NCBI GenBank assembly: GCA_007131245.1
Contig: SLQX01000016.1
Span: 1-59,047, forward strand
Direction: 5' to 3'
Length of the DNA stretch: 59,047 nt
Origin: Bacteroidales bacterium
GTDB lineage: Bacteria; Bacteroidota; Bacteroidia; Bacteroidales; UBA7960
In this document: one piece after another, positions 50,601-59,047 of the stretch
Position numbering within the stretch: position 1 is the first letter of the stretch
How the letters are laid out: every line of letters begins with the position of its first letter
Made by a program: the position numbers and the translations under genes
The notes under the pieces: generated by a model
Databases searched by the model: none
Seen by the model: the letters and a program-made list of their open reading frames with translations, nothing else
Told to the model about the DNA's origin: nothing

Positions 50601-51494
50601 ATGGAAATCAGAATTGGAGAGTTAGCCGCCCTGGGTACAGCCTTTTGCTGGACCATCACTGCCATATCTTTTGAAACAGCCAGCCGTAAAGTAGGAAGTG
50701 TGGCAGTAAATATCATCAGGTTGGTTATGGCCCTTGCACTACTCAGTTTTTTTTCATGGCTCAACAGAGGCATGTTTTTCCCAACTGACGCCACTGCTTA
50801 TATGTGGTACTGGTTGTTACTTTCAGGAATTGTAGGTTTTGTAATTGGTGACCTTTTTCTTTTTGAGGCTTTTACCCTTATCGGCTCAAGACTCTCCATG
50901 CTGATAATGACCCTGGTGCCTCCTATCACAGCAACACTTGGCTGGTTTTTAATGAACGAACAAATGACCTGGCTCAACATTTTGGGTATGGCCATGACCA
51001 TATCAGGGATTGCACTGGTTATTTTTCAGAAGCATAACTCAAAAGGGGAAAAAATCAGCTATCCTGTAAAAGGTTTGCTGTTTGCTTTTCTGGGTGCAGC
51101 AGGACAAGCCACAGGCTATGTACTGAGCAAATACGGGATGGGTGATTTTGACCCTTTCGCAGCCACACAAATTAGGGTAATGGCAGGGATCTTTGGATTT
51201 ACTATCGTAGTGTCATTTTTCAAAAGATGGAGAGCGGTTTTTGGAGCCTTAAAACAAAGAAAACCCATGTTGCTTATGTTGCTTGGAGCTACCTTTGGCC
51301 CGTTTATAGGTGTTTCACTGTCCCTGTTGGCAGCCCAAAATACAACCACCGGTATTGCCTCTACCATCATGGCCATCACGCCAATCCTGATCATTCCACC
51401 AACCATGATTTTCTTTAAACAATCTGTAAGCTGGAAAGAAATTGTTGGGGCTATAATAAGTGTGGGTGGTGTATCGTTATTCTTTATCTTCTGA
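50601..51494 (+). CDS. DMT family transporter (EamA domains)
   Basis: About 10 hydrophobic helices in two EamA-like halves (SRLSMLIMTLVPPITATLGWFLMNEQMTWLNILGMAMTISGIALV; TTGIASTIMAITPILIIPPTMIFF). Confidence 0.88.
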   Translation: MEIRIGELAALGTAFCWTITAISFETASRKVGSVAVNIIRLVMALALLSFFSWLNRGMFFPTDATAYMWYWLLLSGIVGFVIGDLFLFEAFTLIGSRLSMLIMTLVPPITATLGWFLMNEQMTWLNILGMAMTISGIALVIFQKHNSKGEKISYPVKGLLFAFLGAAGQATGYVLSKYGMGDFDPFAATQIRVMAGIFGFTIVVSFFKRWRAVFGALKQRKPMLLMLLGATFGPFIGVSLSLLAAQNTTTGIASTIMAITPILIIPPTMIFFKQSVSWKEIVGAIISVGGVSLFFIF

Positions 51495-51544
51495 CAAAAA
51501 GAAATACGTCCAAATACAACGCGTAGTAAATCCTGAGCGCTATT

Positions 51545-53890
51545 TTGAAAAAAAAACTCCAAATATATTTTGACCGAATATCCCAAATTTTTAAACCAGC
51601 CAACCCAAAAAAATTTTCCAGGCTGCTTCTGATTATAGTTGCATCGGGCATTTTATTAATGACTTTGCTTCTTTTTTCCTTTGTTTTAAGTGTTCGCATG
51701 GGTTTGTTTGGGACACTTCCCGATCACCAGGAACTTGCCTCCATAGAAAACCAGACATCCTCCGAAATCTATGCATCTGACGATGAATTACTGGGAAAAT
51801 ATTTCATTTATGACCGCTCTCAACTATTGCCTAATCAAGTCTCTGATAACCTTATCAATAGCCTCATAGCAACTGAGGATGCAAGGTTCTACAGCCATAA
51901 TGGCATCGATTACCGTAGTCTCATGCGTGTGTTTTACCGCACCCTTTTATTGAGGCAATCATCAGCAGGGGGTGGCAGCACTTTGAGCCAGCAGCTGGCA
52001 AAAAATCTTTATCCACGAAATGGAGACAGTTTTCTTTCTTTAGCTGTGGATAAAATTAGAGAAATGATTATTGCACGGCGGCTGGAGAGTATTTACTCCA
52101 AAAATGAAATATTGTTATTGTACCTGAATACCGTCTCCTTTGGTGAAAATGTATATGGTGTTACAGCTGCCTCTCTGCGCTTTTTCAACAAGAACCCCCG
52201 GGACTTAACTATAGAAGAAGCTGCCACACTTACAGGCATGTTAAAAGCCACTTCTTTTTACAATCCAAGACTTTTCCCGCAAAGAGCTCTTGACCGCAGA
52301 AACACAGTTATAGGCCAATTAAAAAGATATAAATACATAAACACTCATCAGGCCGATTCGATAAGGCAACTTCCCCTGGAGCTTGATTACACCCCTATGT
52401 CTCACCATCAGGGACCTGCACCCTATTTTAGAGAGTCAGCACGTACACATATTACCCGGTTATTGCATAAATACAACCAGGAAAACAATACCCAGTATAA
52501 CCTTTACACCGATGGACTAAAAATATACACCACCCTGGATTATAACCTGCAGCTCATTGCTGAAAAAGCCGTCGAAAAACAACTCCGGGAACAGCAACAG
52601 CGCATGAATGAGTATTATAAACGGTTATCCAGGCAAAAAGCCATGCCACTTCTACGGAAGTTAATGCTCCAAACCCAACGATACCAATCATTTCAAAAGA
52701 ATAATCTGGAGAGTGAGTCTGTTGAAGTACACTTTGACCAAGCCATTGCCATGGAATTTTACGAACCCGGAGGATCACAACGCCTTGAAATTTCACCGCT
52801 TGACTCCATCTTTTTATCTCAACAAGTAATCCACGCAGGTTTGGTATCGCTGGATCCCCGAAATGGTGCCATAAGAGCCTGGGTGGGTGGCAACAACATC
52901 AGTTTCTATCAGTATGATCATGTATTGGCCCAAAGGCAGGCTGGTTCTACATTTAAACCTCTGGTATATGCTACAGCTTTGGAGATGGGCATAGAGCCTT
53001 GTGAGTATGTAAGCAATGACTCCATCGTTTTTGAGGACAACGAAGGATGGAGCCCAGGCAATGTGGATGGTAATTATGATGGGTATTACAGTATGGCAGG
53101 AGCCCTCGCACATTCAGTAAACACCGTTTCTGCCCATTACATTAACCTCACAGGTATATTGCCTGTACTGGAAGTTGCACACAAAGCGGGCATCCACTCC
53201 CCCCTGCCACGTGTTCCTTCTATTGCACTAGGTACGGCCGATGTGAGCCTGCTGGAGATGACTTCTGCTTTCACCCCTTTTGTTAACAAAGGGAATTCTC
53301 AAAAACCCTTTTGGCTGTTGAAAATAGAGGATAAAAACGGTAAGGTAATTTACGATAACAGACCATCCCGTGAAACACCCGTGTTTTCAGAAAGTACTGC
53401 CTTAATGAGTCGCCAGATGCTTTCCTCTGTAGTAGATAGTGGTACAGCAGCCCAATTGCGCAACCGATTTGGCATTACAGATGCTTTGGCTGGTAAAACA
53501 GGGACCACCCAGCATGGTGCTGACACCTGGTTTGTTGGATTTAGCCCGGGCTTAATAACCGGAGTATGGACCGGAGTTGAAAACCCTGCTTTCGCTGGAA
53601 TTTATAAAACCCCACTCAGTTCTACCAATAGTGCTGTTCCGGTTTGGGGAGAGTATTACCGTATGATTTCTGAAAACACCCAAACCCGTGAATATAACAG
53701 GGGCTCTTTTACCCCACTGCCTGATTCATTGGCCATAAAACTTCAATGCAATATGTTTTTGGAAGAGCTACCCTCCCAAAGTTGGTGGGAAAAAATATTT
53801 TCCAGACCGGACGATGGTACTCCTGAGCCGAAACCCCGGGATGAGGAGCAACCAAGCCGTTTCCGCAGGTGGTTAGATAGGGTTTTCTGA
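51545..53890 (+). CDS. Class A penicillin-binding protein (GT51 transglycosylase + transpeptidase)
   Basis: ATEDARFYSHNGIDYRSLMR, GGSTLSQQLAKNLYPR, AGSTFKPLVYATALE (SxxK), HSVNTVSAHY (SxN), LAGKTGTTQHGADTWFVGF (KTG). Confidence 0.95.
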   Translation: MKKKLQIYFDRISQIFKPANPKKFSRLLLIIVASGILLMTLLLFSFVLSVRMGLFGTLPDHQELASIENQTSSEIYASDDELLGKYFIYDRSQLLPNQVSDNLINSLIATEDARFYSHNGIDYRSLMRVFYRTLLLRQSSAGGGSTLSQQLAKNLYPRNGDSFLSLAVDKIREMIIARRLESIYSKNEILLLYLNTVSFGENVYGVTAASLRFFNKNPRDLTIEEAATLTGMLKATSFYNPRLFPQRALDRRNTVIGQLKRYKYINTHQADSIRQLPLELDYTPMSHHQGPAPYFRESARTHITRLLHKYNQENNTQYNLYTDGLKIYTTLDYNLQLIAEKAVEKQLREQQQRMNEYYKRLSRQKAMPLLRKLMLQTQRYQSFQKNNLESESVEVHFDQAIAMEFYEPGGSQRLEISPLDSIFLSQQVIHAGLVSLDPRNGAIRAWVGGNNISFYQYDHVLAQRQAGSTFKPLVYATALEMGIEPCEYVSNDSIVFEDNEGWSPGNVDGNYDGYYSMAGALAHSVNTVSAHYINLTGILPVLEVAHKAGIHSPLPRVPSIALGTADVSLLEMTSAFTPFVNKGNSQKPFWLLKIEDKNGKVIYDNRPSRETPVFSESTALMSRQMLSSVVDSGTAAQLRNRFGITDALAGKTGTTQHGADTWFVGFSPGLITGVWTGVENPAFAGIYKTPLSSTNSAVPVWGEYYRMISENTQTREYNRGSFTPLPDSLAIKLQCNMFLEELPSQSWWEKIFSRPDDGTPEPKPRDEEQPSRFRRWLDRVF

Positions 53891-53894
53891 TGAA

Positions 53895-54383
53895 TCAGTT
53901 CCTGCGTCTGTCCTGCTGTCTACCTCTTCCGTGCCCTTCACGGTAAAGCTGCCTGTTGAAACTTCTTTCAGCATGGTAGAGAAGTACCACCTTTTTCAAA
54001 GGGAGTATTTCTTTAAACTTTTCATGATATTCGCGACGCAAAGCAGCCATTTCTTCCATGTTTTGGATATCCGCATCAGCCACTTCACGCAATTGCTCTT
54101 CACTCATATCATGCAGCTCCCTCAAAGGGACCCTTTGCTCACGGTGAGCAATCATCATTTGGTTGCGTTTGTCGGTATACTCGTTGTAAACGGGCCAAAA
54201 TTGTTGTGCTTCTTCAGGAGTGAGAGAAATTTCCTGGGTTATATAAGCTATTCTCTTGGCTTCCATCTCGCGAAATCTTTCCTGCCATTGTCCTGCCCCT
54301 TGTCCGGGCTGGCCATATCCATCCACACCCCAAAAAACAATAAACAACAACAATACGGCAATATAATTAGGCATTTTCTTCAT
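53895..54383 (-). CDS. Spy/CpxP-like periplasmic protein (sensor-of-ECF-sigma type)
   Basis: Signal peptide; ITQEISLTPEEAQQFWPVYNEYTDKRNQM helical LTxxE/Q region; third gene after the ECF sigma. Confidence 0.72.
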   Translation of the reverse strand: MKKMPNYIAVLLLFIVFWGVDGYGQPGQGAGQWQERFREMEAKRIAYITQEISLTPEEAQQFWPVYNEYTDKRNQMMIAHREQRVPLRELHDMSEEQLREVADADIQNMEEMAALRREYHEKFKEILPLKKVVLLYHAERSFNRQLYREGHGRGRQQDRRRN

Positions 54384-54420
54384 AATTCAAGGATTTTTTA
54401 TTCAATATTTGGTATAACTT

Positions 54421-54912
54421 TTACCATGAATTTTCCACATCTATGGGCGATTGCATATAGTAATCACCATAGGTGGCAATATAGTCTATAAATTCATCTT
54501 CATTGTCAAACGTAGCAAAAAACTCCTCATCTTCTGCCTCTTCCAATGTTTCACCCAAAACCATATCATAATAGGCAGCGGACTGGTAATCGGCATAATA
54601 AGCAAAATATTCATCAAAAAGTGCATCATCCGTATATCCGTTCATGGCTTGCGGAGTCTCCTTTTGCCATATGAAATATCCGGCAAAAATCAGAAAAACA
54701 GCTACTGTCAAAGCATAAGCAAACTGCGGAATGCCCAAGCGGGAAAACACAGTATGCTGTTTTTTTTGCAACTGCTCCCTTCGTTTGCGAATATCCTGGG
54801 GCAAAGTTTCAAAATAATTGCCGGGTACTGAAAAAGGAGTTTCACCACTGTGTTTTTCCAGTGATGGAGCTACTTGCTTCAGTTCTTTTTTAATTTTATC
54901 CTTGTCTTCCAT
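54421..54912 (-). CDS. Single-TM hypothetical protein, candidate anti-sigma factor
   Basis: Cytoplasmic N-terminus (EKHSGETPFSVPGNYFETLPQDI), one TM (FAYALTVAVFLIFAGYFIW), acidic Tyr/Phe-rich C-terminal tail; located directly after the sigma gene. Confidence 0.65.
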   Translation of the reverse strand: MEDKDKIKKELKQVAPSLEKHSGETPFSVPGNYFETLPQDIRKRREQLQKKQHTVFSRLGIPQFAYALTVAVFLIFAGYFIWQKETPQAMNGYTDDALFDEYFAYYADYQSAAYYDMVLGETLEEAEDEEFFATFDNEDEFIDYIATYGDYYMQSPIDVENSW

Positions 54913-54955
54913 TACAGGGTATTTTTTATTTTAGACAACAAAACCCCTCAAGGGT

Positions 54956-55504
54956 TTAATGCCTGGATATATACTCCTCAATTTTCTTTGCAGCATGATG
55001 ATAAGAAGCCTTCAGAGCACCTTCTGAAGTTTCCAGTATTTGGGATATTTCTTCGTATTTCATTTCATCAAAATAACGCATGTTGAACACCACTCTTTGT
55101 TTCTCAGGAAGTGTAAGAATGGCTTTTTGTAATAACTTCTGGATCTCATTTCCGGTAAAACCTTGATTGCTGTCAACTTTTGTTATTAAAGACTCTTCCA
55201 CATCCTGCCAGGGTAAAAAGAACCGGCGTTTTTTTCTCTTGAGAAAACTCAGCGCCTCATTGGTGGCAATGCGATAGAGCCAGGTAAAAAGACCTGAATC
55301 AGACCTGAACCGTTCCAGTCCTTTCCAGGCTTTAATAAAAACCTCCTGAATTAAGTCATTGGTGTCTTCATGATCCAAAACCAGGCGTCTTAAATGCCAA
55401 TAAATTTTTTCCTGATATTTTCTTACAATCAAATCAAAAGCATAATTGGGATTACCCGAATTATGGTAAAGATCAAGAAGCTTTTCATCAGAATAGTTAG
55501 TCAT
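54956..55504 (-). CDS. ECF-type RNA polymerase sigma factor
   Basis: DLIQEVFIKAWKGLERFRSDSGLFTWLYRIATNEALSFLKRKKRR (region 2), LPEKQRVVFNMRYFDEMKYEEISQILETSEGALKASYHHAAKKI (region 4). Start set at Met6 (MTNYSDEKLL) because a promoter-like element overlaps the ORF-track start 55519. Confidence 0.92.
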   Translation of the reverse strand: MTNYSDEKLLDLYHNSGNPNYAFDLIVRKYQEKIYWHLRRLVLDHEDTNDLIQEVFIKAWKGLERFRSDSGLFTWLYRIATNEALSFLKRKKRRFFLPWQDVEESLITKVDSNQGFTGNEIQKLLQKAILTLPEKQRVVFNMRYFDEMKYEEISQILETSEGALKASYHHAAKKIEEYISRH

Positions 55505-55515
55505 ACAGCATTTTG

Positions 55516-55524
55516 GCAAAAATA
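55516..55524 (-). promoter_or_regulatory. Putative -7 element TATTTTTGC of the ECF sigma cassette
   Basis: Plus-strand GCAAAAATA; overlaps the ORF-track start and ends 11 nt before the preferred ATG (55504). Confidence 0.4.
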
Positions 55525-55720
55525 GATTGCTGCTTCTTTTTAGGTGAAGCTATTGGTTTGACTGATACAAAAACATAAGGTTTAAAAGCACCATGAAATA
55601 ATTTTTGAATTGTTTCCTGATTTACAAAACACCAACCATTCATTAAACATAAAGCAGAACTCCATACTTTAAGTGTTCTCCGGAACAAACCCAGAAGGTT
55701 TTGCTGAAACAGCCTCCCTA

Positions 55721-57109
55721 CTAATAATGTCCCACATTGACCACAGTAGTTTTTCCTGACTCAATACGAAAGCTTTTGTCAATGGAAAAAACGGTCTGAC
55801 TGGATACCCTTGAACGGAAGATTACACGGTATTTACCAGGTTGCAAATAAATCGTTTCCCGCCCCACATCCTCTTTCATTTCATGAATAACTTCCAGATG
55901 ATTGTCTTCATCGTGCAATACCTTTGCATAACCCGATGCCGGCAGCCTTATTACAGCTATGCCTGGTTGAGGAATCTCAACGGTGGTGTTATGACTTTGC
56001 TCAATACTTACATTTTCAACATGAATCCGGGGTAGCGACAACACCTCCAAATCATAATTCCCTACAAGATATTTTTCTGTATTTCCAAAATTTTGGGTTG
56101 TGAGAGTTTCCATTTCCCCTGCTTTGCGTACCACAGCCTGGTATGAAATTCTGCTGGCCCCCCCGGCAAGTAAGGTCAAACTGCCCTGGGGTGTGTCAGC
56201 TGCAATAATATTGTGCTTACCCGGATTGATGGATATATCCCTTACGGTAACCTGGGGTGTGGTATGTACCACCATATCGTATTGCATAAGCGGATCGAAA
56301 TAATAAAGGGTATCAGGCAGTCCCCGATGATTCATCGTATGCATAAAATTATTCATTATTTTCCCACTCACATGATCGTGAAAGGTCACAGGAACATTAG
56401 TTTCAGTGGGCAATCCATGAATATCCAGTAGATTCACCTGGGCTGTAGTATTGTCCAAAGCCTGGGATATAACAATTTCAAGGCTTTGCCGAAACTCAGT
56501 TTCACTGGTGGCATCAAAATATTCTCCTACACAATCAAACTCTTCCCTAAAGTCACGGCCAATTCCAATGATAAAAGGCTTTAGTACAATGCCTTGTTTT
56601 TGCAGCTCCTCTGACACGGCACATGGATCACCGCCACACTCTTCCAACCCATCTGTAATCAAAACGATGATGTTGCGGCAATTGTCGCAAGGGGGAAAAT
56701 CATGTTGTGCAAGTTCAAGCGACCGGGCAATGGGTGTGGTACCACGGGGAGTTATTTGTCGTAATCTACGCCGAATGGCAGGCACATTATCATCTTCAAA
56801 AGGAATTTCCAATTTTGAGTCATCGCAATCCTGGGGAGGGAAACGTTTCTGGTGGCCATATACGCGTAGGGCAAACTGGGTGTGTTCAATATGTCGAAGA
56901 CTATCAAGAAGTTCACCCAACAAATTTCGGGCAATATTTATGCGCATATCGCTTTGCCACCGAGCAAACATGCTTTGTGAAGCATCAAAGATAAAAAGTA
57001 TACGGGTGGTCGGGGCCTCTAAATCAGGCTCTTCCTGCTCCTGGGCAAATGTAATATGCCCCCCAAATACTACAAAAACAATAACAAATAATAATTTTTT
57101 TATGCTCAA
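55721..57109 (-). CDS. Secreted/periplasmic von Willebrand factor A domain protein
   Basis: Signal peptide; RILFIFDASQSMFARW (MIDAS-like DxSxS), TPRGTTPIARSLE, IIVLITDGLEECGGDPC. Confidence 0.88.
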   Translation of the reverse strand: MSIKKLLFVIVFVVFGGHITFAQEQEEPDLEAPTTRILFIFDASQSMFARWQSDMRINIARNLLGELLDSLRHIEHTQFALRVYGHQKRFPPQDCDDSKLEIPFEDDNVPAIRRRLRQITPRGTTPIARSLELAQHDFPPCDNCRNIIVLITDGLEECGGDPCAVSEELQKQGIVLKPFIIGIGRDFREEFDCVGEYFDATSETEFRQSLEIVISQALDNTTAQVNLLDIHGLPTETNVPVTFHDHVSGKIMNNFMHTMNHRGLPDTLYYFDPLMQYDMVVHTTPQVTVRDISINPGKHNIIAADTPQGSLTLLAGGASRISYQAVVRKAGEMETLTTQNFGNTEKYLVGNYDLEVLSLPRIHVENVSIEQSHNTTVEIPQPGIAVIRLPASGYAKVLHDEDNHLEVIHEMKEDVGRETIYLQPGKYRVIFRSRVSSQTVFSIDKSFRIESGKTTVVNVGHY

Positions 57110-57569
57110 AACAACTTCCTGTTGGGTGAAACTTCTTTAAATAACTATTTGACTCATTGCCAGTCTCTGCTTTGGAGAAAACAATTTGACTATAAACAAT
57201 GTCACTGTACTTTCTTCATAAAAACCGTTGCTTAACCTGTTTAATCAGTTGGTTATATACAGATAAAATAAAACTGCAATAACCTATTAAATATTACGCA
57301 AAACCATAAGTATTGTTGCTCAAACGAACTTACTTATGCAATGTAATACATGTAAATCATAACATTGCAGACTATTTTATCTGAACAAAGGCTACTAATC
57401 AACACATTTGTTAAATGCTCATTTTTTATTTGCAAAGGATGAATACCTATGAGCCAAAAGACAACAAAATTACATGATTTTTCTGCAAAATGCCTTAAAG
57501 AATTCTATTTAAAAAAGACACTCGCCACAACATAAAACATGCTTTTTTTTGATATACCCCCTCTGTTTT

Positions 57570-57601
57570 TTTGTTAGAAATATATATTTTTATACTTTTG
57601 C
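57570..57601 (+). promoter_or_regulatory. Bacteroidota-type promoter of the type III glutamine synthetase gene
   Basis: TTTG (57570-57573) - N19 - TACTTTTGC (57593-57601): full match to the known Bacteroidetes -33 TTTG / -7 TAnnTTTG consensus. Confidence 0.8.
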
Positions 57602-57658
57602 AACAATACCCCTGCTTTTTTTTAACCTAATAAACCATAACCTAACTTTTTTTCACAC

Positions 57659-59047
57659 ATGACTAACATAAGATTCACAGCACTCCAAAAAGCACTCTCA
57701 CATGCTCCTGTACAATTGCCCAACATTCCGGCAAAAGTTTCTGAGTATTTCGGTCAAAATGTATTCAGCGATAAAGCAATGCGCGAGTACCTTCCCGATG
57801 ATGTATACAAAAGCATCAGTGATAATATCGACAAGTCAGAAAAGATAAGCAAAAAAGTAGCTGACCAGGTTGCCTCCGCCATGAGGGCCTGGGCTATCAG
57901 TAAAGGAGCCACACACTACACCCACTGGTTTTTGCCCCTTAACGGTGCTACTGCTGAAAAACATGATGCATTCTTTAGCCCCACAACCGATAATCGCAGC
58001 ATCGAACAATTTGATGGAGGAAAATTGGTTCAGCAGGAACCGGATGCCAGCAGCTTACCTAGCGGAGGTTTACGCAATACCTTTGAAGCGAGGGGTTACT
58101 CGGCTTGGGATCCATCTTCGCCCGCCTTTATTTTGGATGGAACCTTATGTATTCCTACCATATTTATTGCTTACACCGGTGAGGCGCTTGATTTTAAAGC
58201 TCCTTTGCTACAATCCATCTCTTATATAGACCATGAAGCCACAGAGGTTTGTCAGTTGTTTGATCGCAGCGTGAATAAAGTGTACTCAACACTGGGCCTG
58301 GAGCAGGAATATTTCCTTGTAGACGAGGCATTGTATCATGCCCGCCCGGATTTGGTTATGACCGGAAGGACATTATTGGGTCATACCCCGGCCAAAGGTC
58401 AGCAAATGGAGGATCACTATTTTGGAGCAATCGCACCCAGGGTAAGTGCATTTATGAAAGAGTTTGAATATGAAGCCTGGAAATTGGGAATACCCATCAA
58501 AACCAGGCACAATGAAGTAGCTCCCAACCAGTTTGAGCTGGCACCTGTTTATGAAGAAGCCAATATTGCTATAGATCACAACCAGCTTACCATGGTAGTG
58601 ATGGAAAAAATTGCCCGCAAACACAACTTCAGGGTCCTTTTCCATGAGAAACCATTTGCCGGGGTAAACGGCAGCGGCAAACATAATAACTGGTCATTAG
58701 CTACCAATACCGGGAAAAACCTTCTTAGTCCGGGACATACACCTAAAACCAACCTTTTGTTTCTTACTTTCTTTGTGAACTTCATCAAAGCTGTTCATCA
58801 GAATGCTGACTTGCTGCGGGGAGCCATTTCATCAGCAGGCAACGATCACCGGCTGGGTGCCAATGAAGCACCACCCGCCATCCTGTCCATCTTTATTGGA
58901 GAACAGTTGACACAAGTATTGGAAGAGGTGGAAAAAAAGGTAAAAGACCGCAAAATGACACCGGAAGAAAAAACAGAACTTAAACTTAATATTGGTAAAA
59001 TCCCCCAAATTATCAGGGATAATACCGACAGGAACCGCACATCTCCC
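57659..59047 (+). CDS. glnN: Type III glutamine synthetase (GlnN), 3' truncated by window edge; absent from the ORF track
   Basis: 463 open codons from ATG 57659: MTNIRFTALQKALSH..., VFSDKAMREYLPDDVYK, THYTHWFLPLNGATAEKHDAF, GLEQEYFLVD, KTRHNEVAPNQFELAPVYEEANIAIDHNQL, LFHEKPFAGVNGSGKHNNWSL, ISSAGNDHRLGANEAPPAI. Confidence 0.96.
   Translation, partial: MTNIRFTALQKALSHAPVQLPNIPAKVSEYFGQNVFSDKAMREYLPDDVYKSISDNIDKSEKISKKVADQVASAMRAWAISKGATHYTHWFLPLNGATAEKHDAFFSPTTDNRSIEQFDGGKLVQQEPDASSLPSGGLRNTFEARGYSAWDPSSPAFILDGTLCIPTIFIAYTGEALDFKAPLLQSISYIDHEATEVCQLFDRSVNKVYSTLGLEQEYFLVDEALYHARPDLVMTGRTLLGHTPAKGQQMEDHYFGAIAPRVSAFMKEFEYEAWKLGIPIKTRHNEVAPNQFELAPVYEEANIAIDHNQLTMVVMEKIARKHNFRVLFHEKPFAGVNGSGKHNNWSLATNTGKNLLSPGHTPKTNLLFLTFFVNFIKAVHQNADLLRGAISSAGNDHRLGANEAPPAILSIFIGEQLTQVLEEVEKKVKDRKMTPEEKTELKLNIGKIPQIIRDNTDRNRTSP

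Noticed and set aside
56451-57140. 229-aa plus-strand ORF antisense to the VWA protein
   Set aside because: Cys/Ser/Arg-rich shadow frame; the VWA frame on the minus strand is clearly coding.
1-59047. Defence island, prophage, integron or transposon
   Set aside because: No transposase, integrase, toxin-antitoxin, restriction or Cas-like ORFs, and no terminal inverted repeats seen; gene content is mainly housekeeping and envelope.

Overview
The window looks like a mostly core-genome segment of a Bacteroidota bacterium, probably Marinilabiliales-like. Supporting signs are two proteins with type IX secretion (T9SS) C-terminal domains, TamL/TamB-like genes, a long K/Q/N-rich N-terminal region on Rho, type III glutamine synthetase, and TAnnTTTG promoter elements. 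I support about 30 coding regions. rho is cut at the left edge. A type III glutamine synthetase is cut at the right edge and is missing from the ORF track because it has no stop inside the window. I found no rRNA, tRNA, CRISPR array, insertion sequence or prophage. Nothing here is unmistakably a new system. The best second-look candidates are: (1) an overlapping gene pair of a short Elp3-like radical SAM protein and a DUF6873/GME-fold-like protein; (2) an ECF sigma / TM protein with acidic, Tyr-rich tail / Spy-like cassette; (3) a 1315-aa hybrid sensor kinase with an apparent lipobox, 14 propeller motifs and no HTH output domain; (4) an unlisted 72-codon protein-like fragment at 41471-41689; (5) many near-consensus TAnnTTTG(C) elements very close to start codons, implying short or leaderless transcripts. 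All family names come from reading the sequence; no database search was run.
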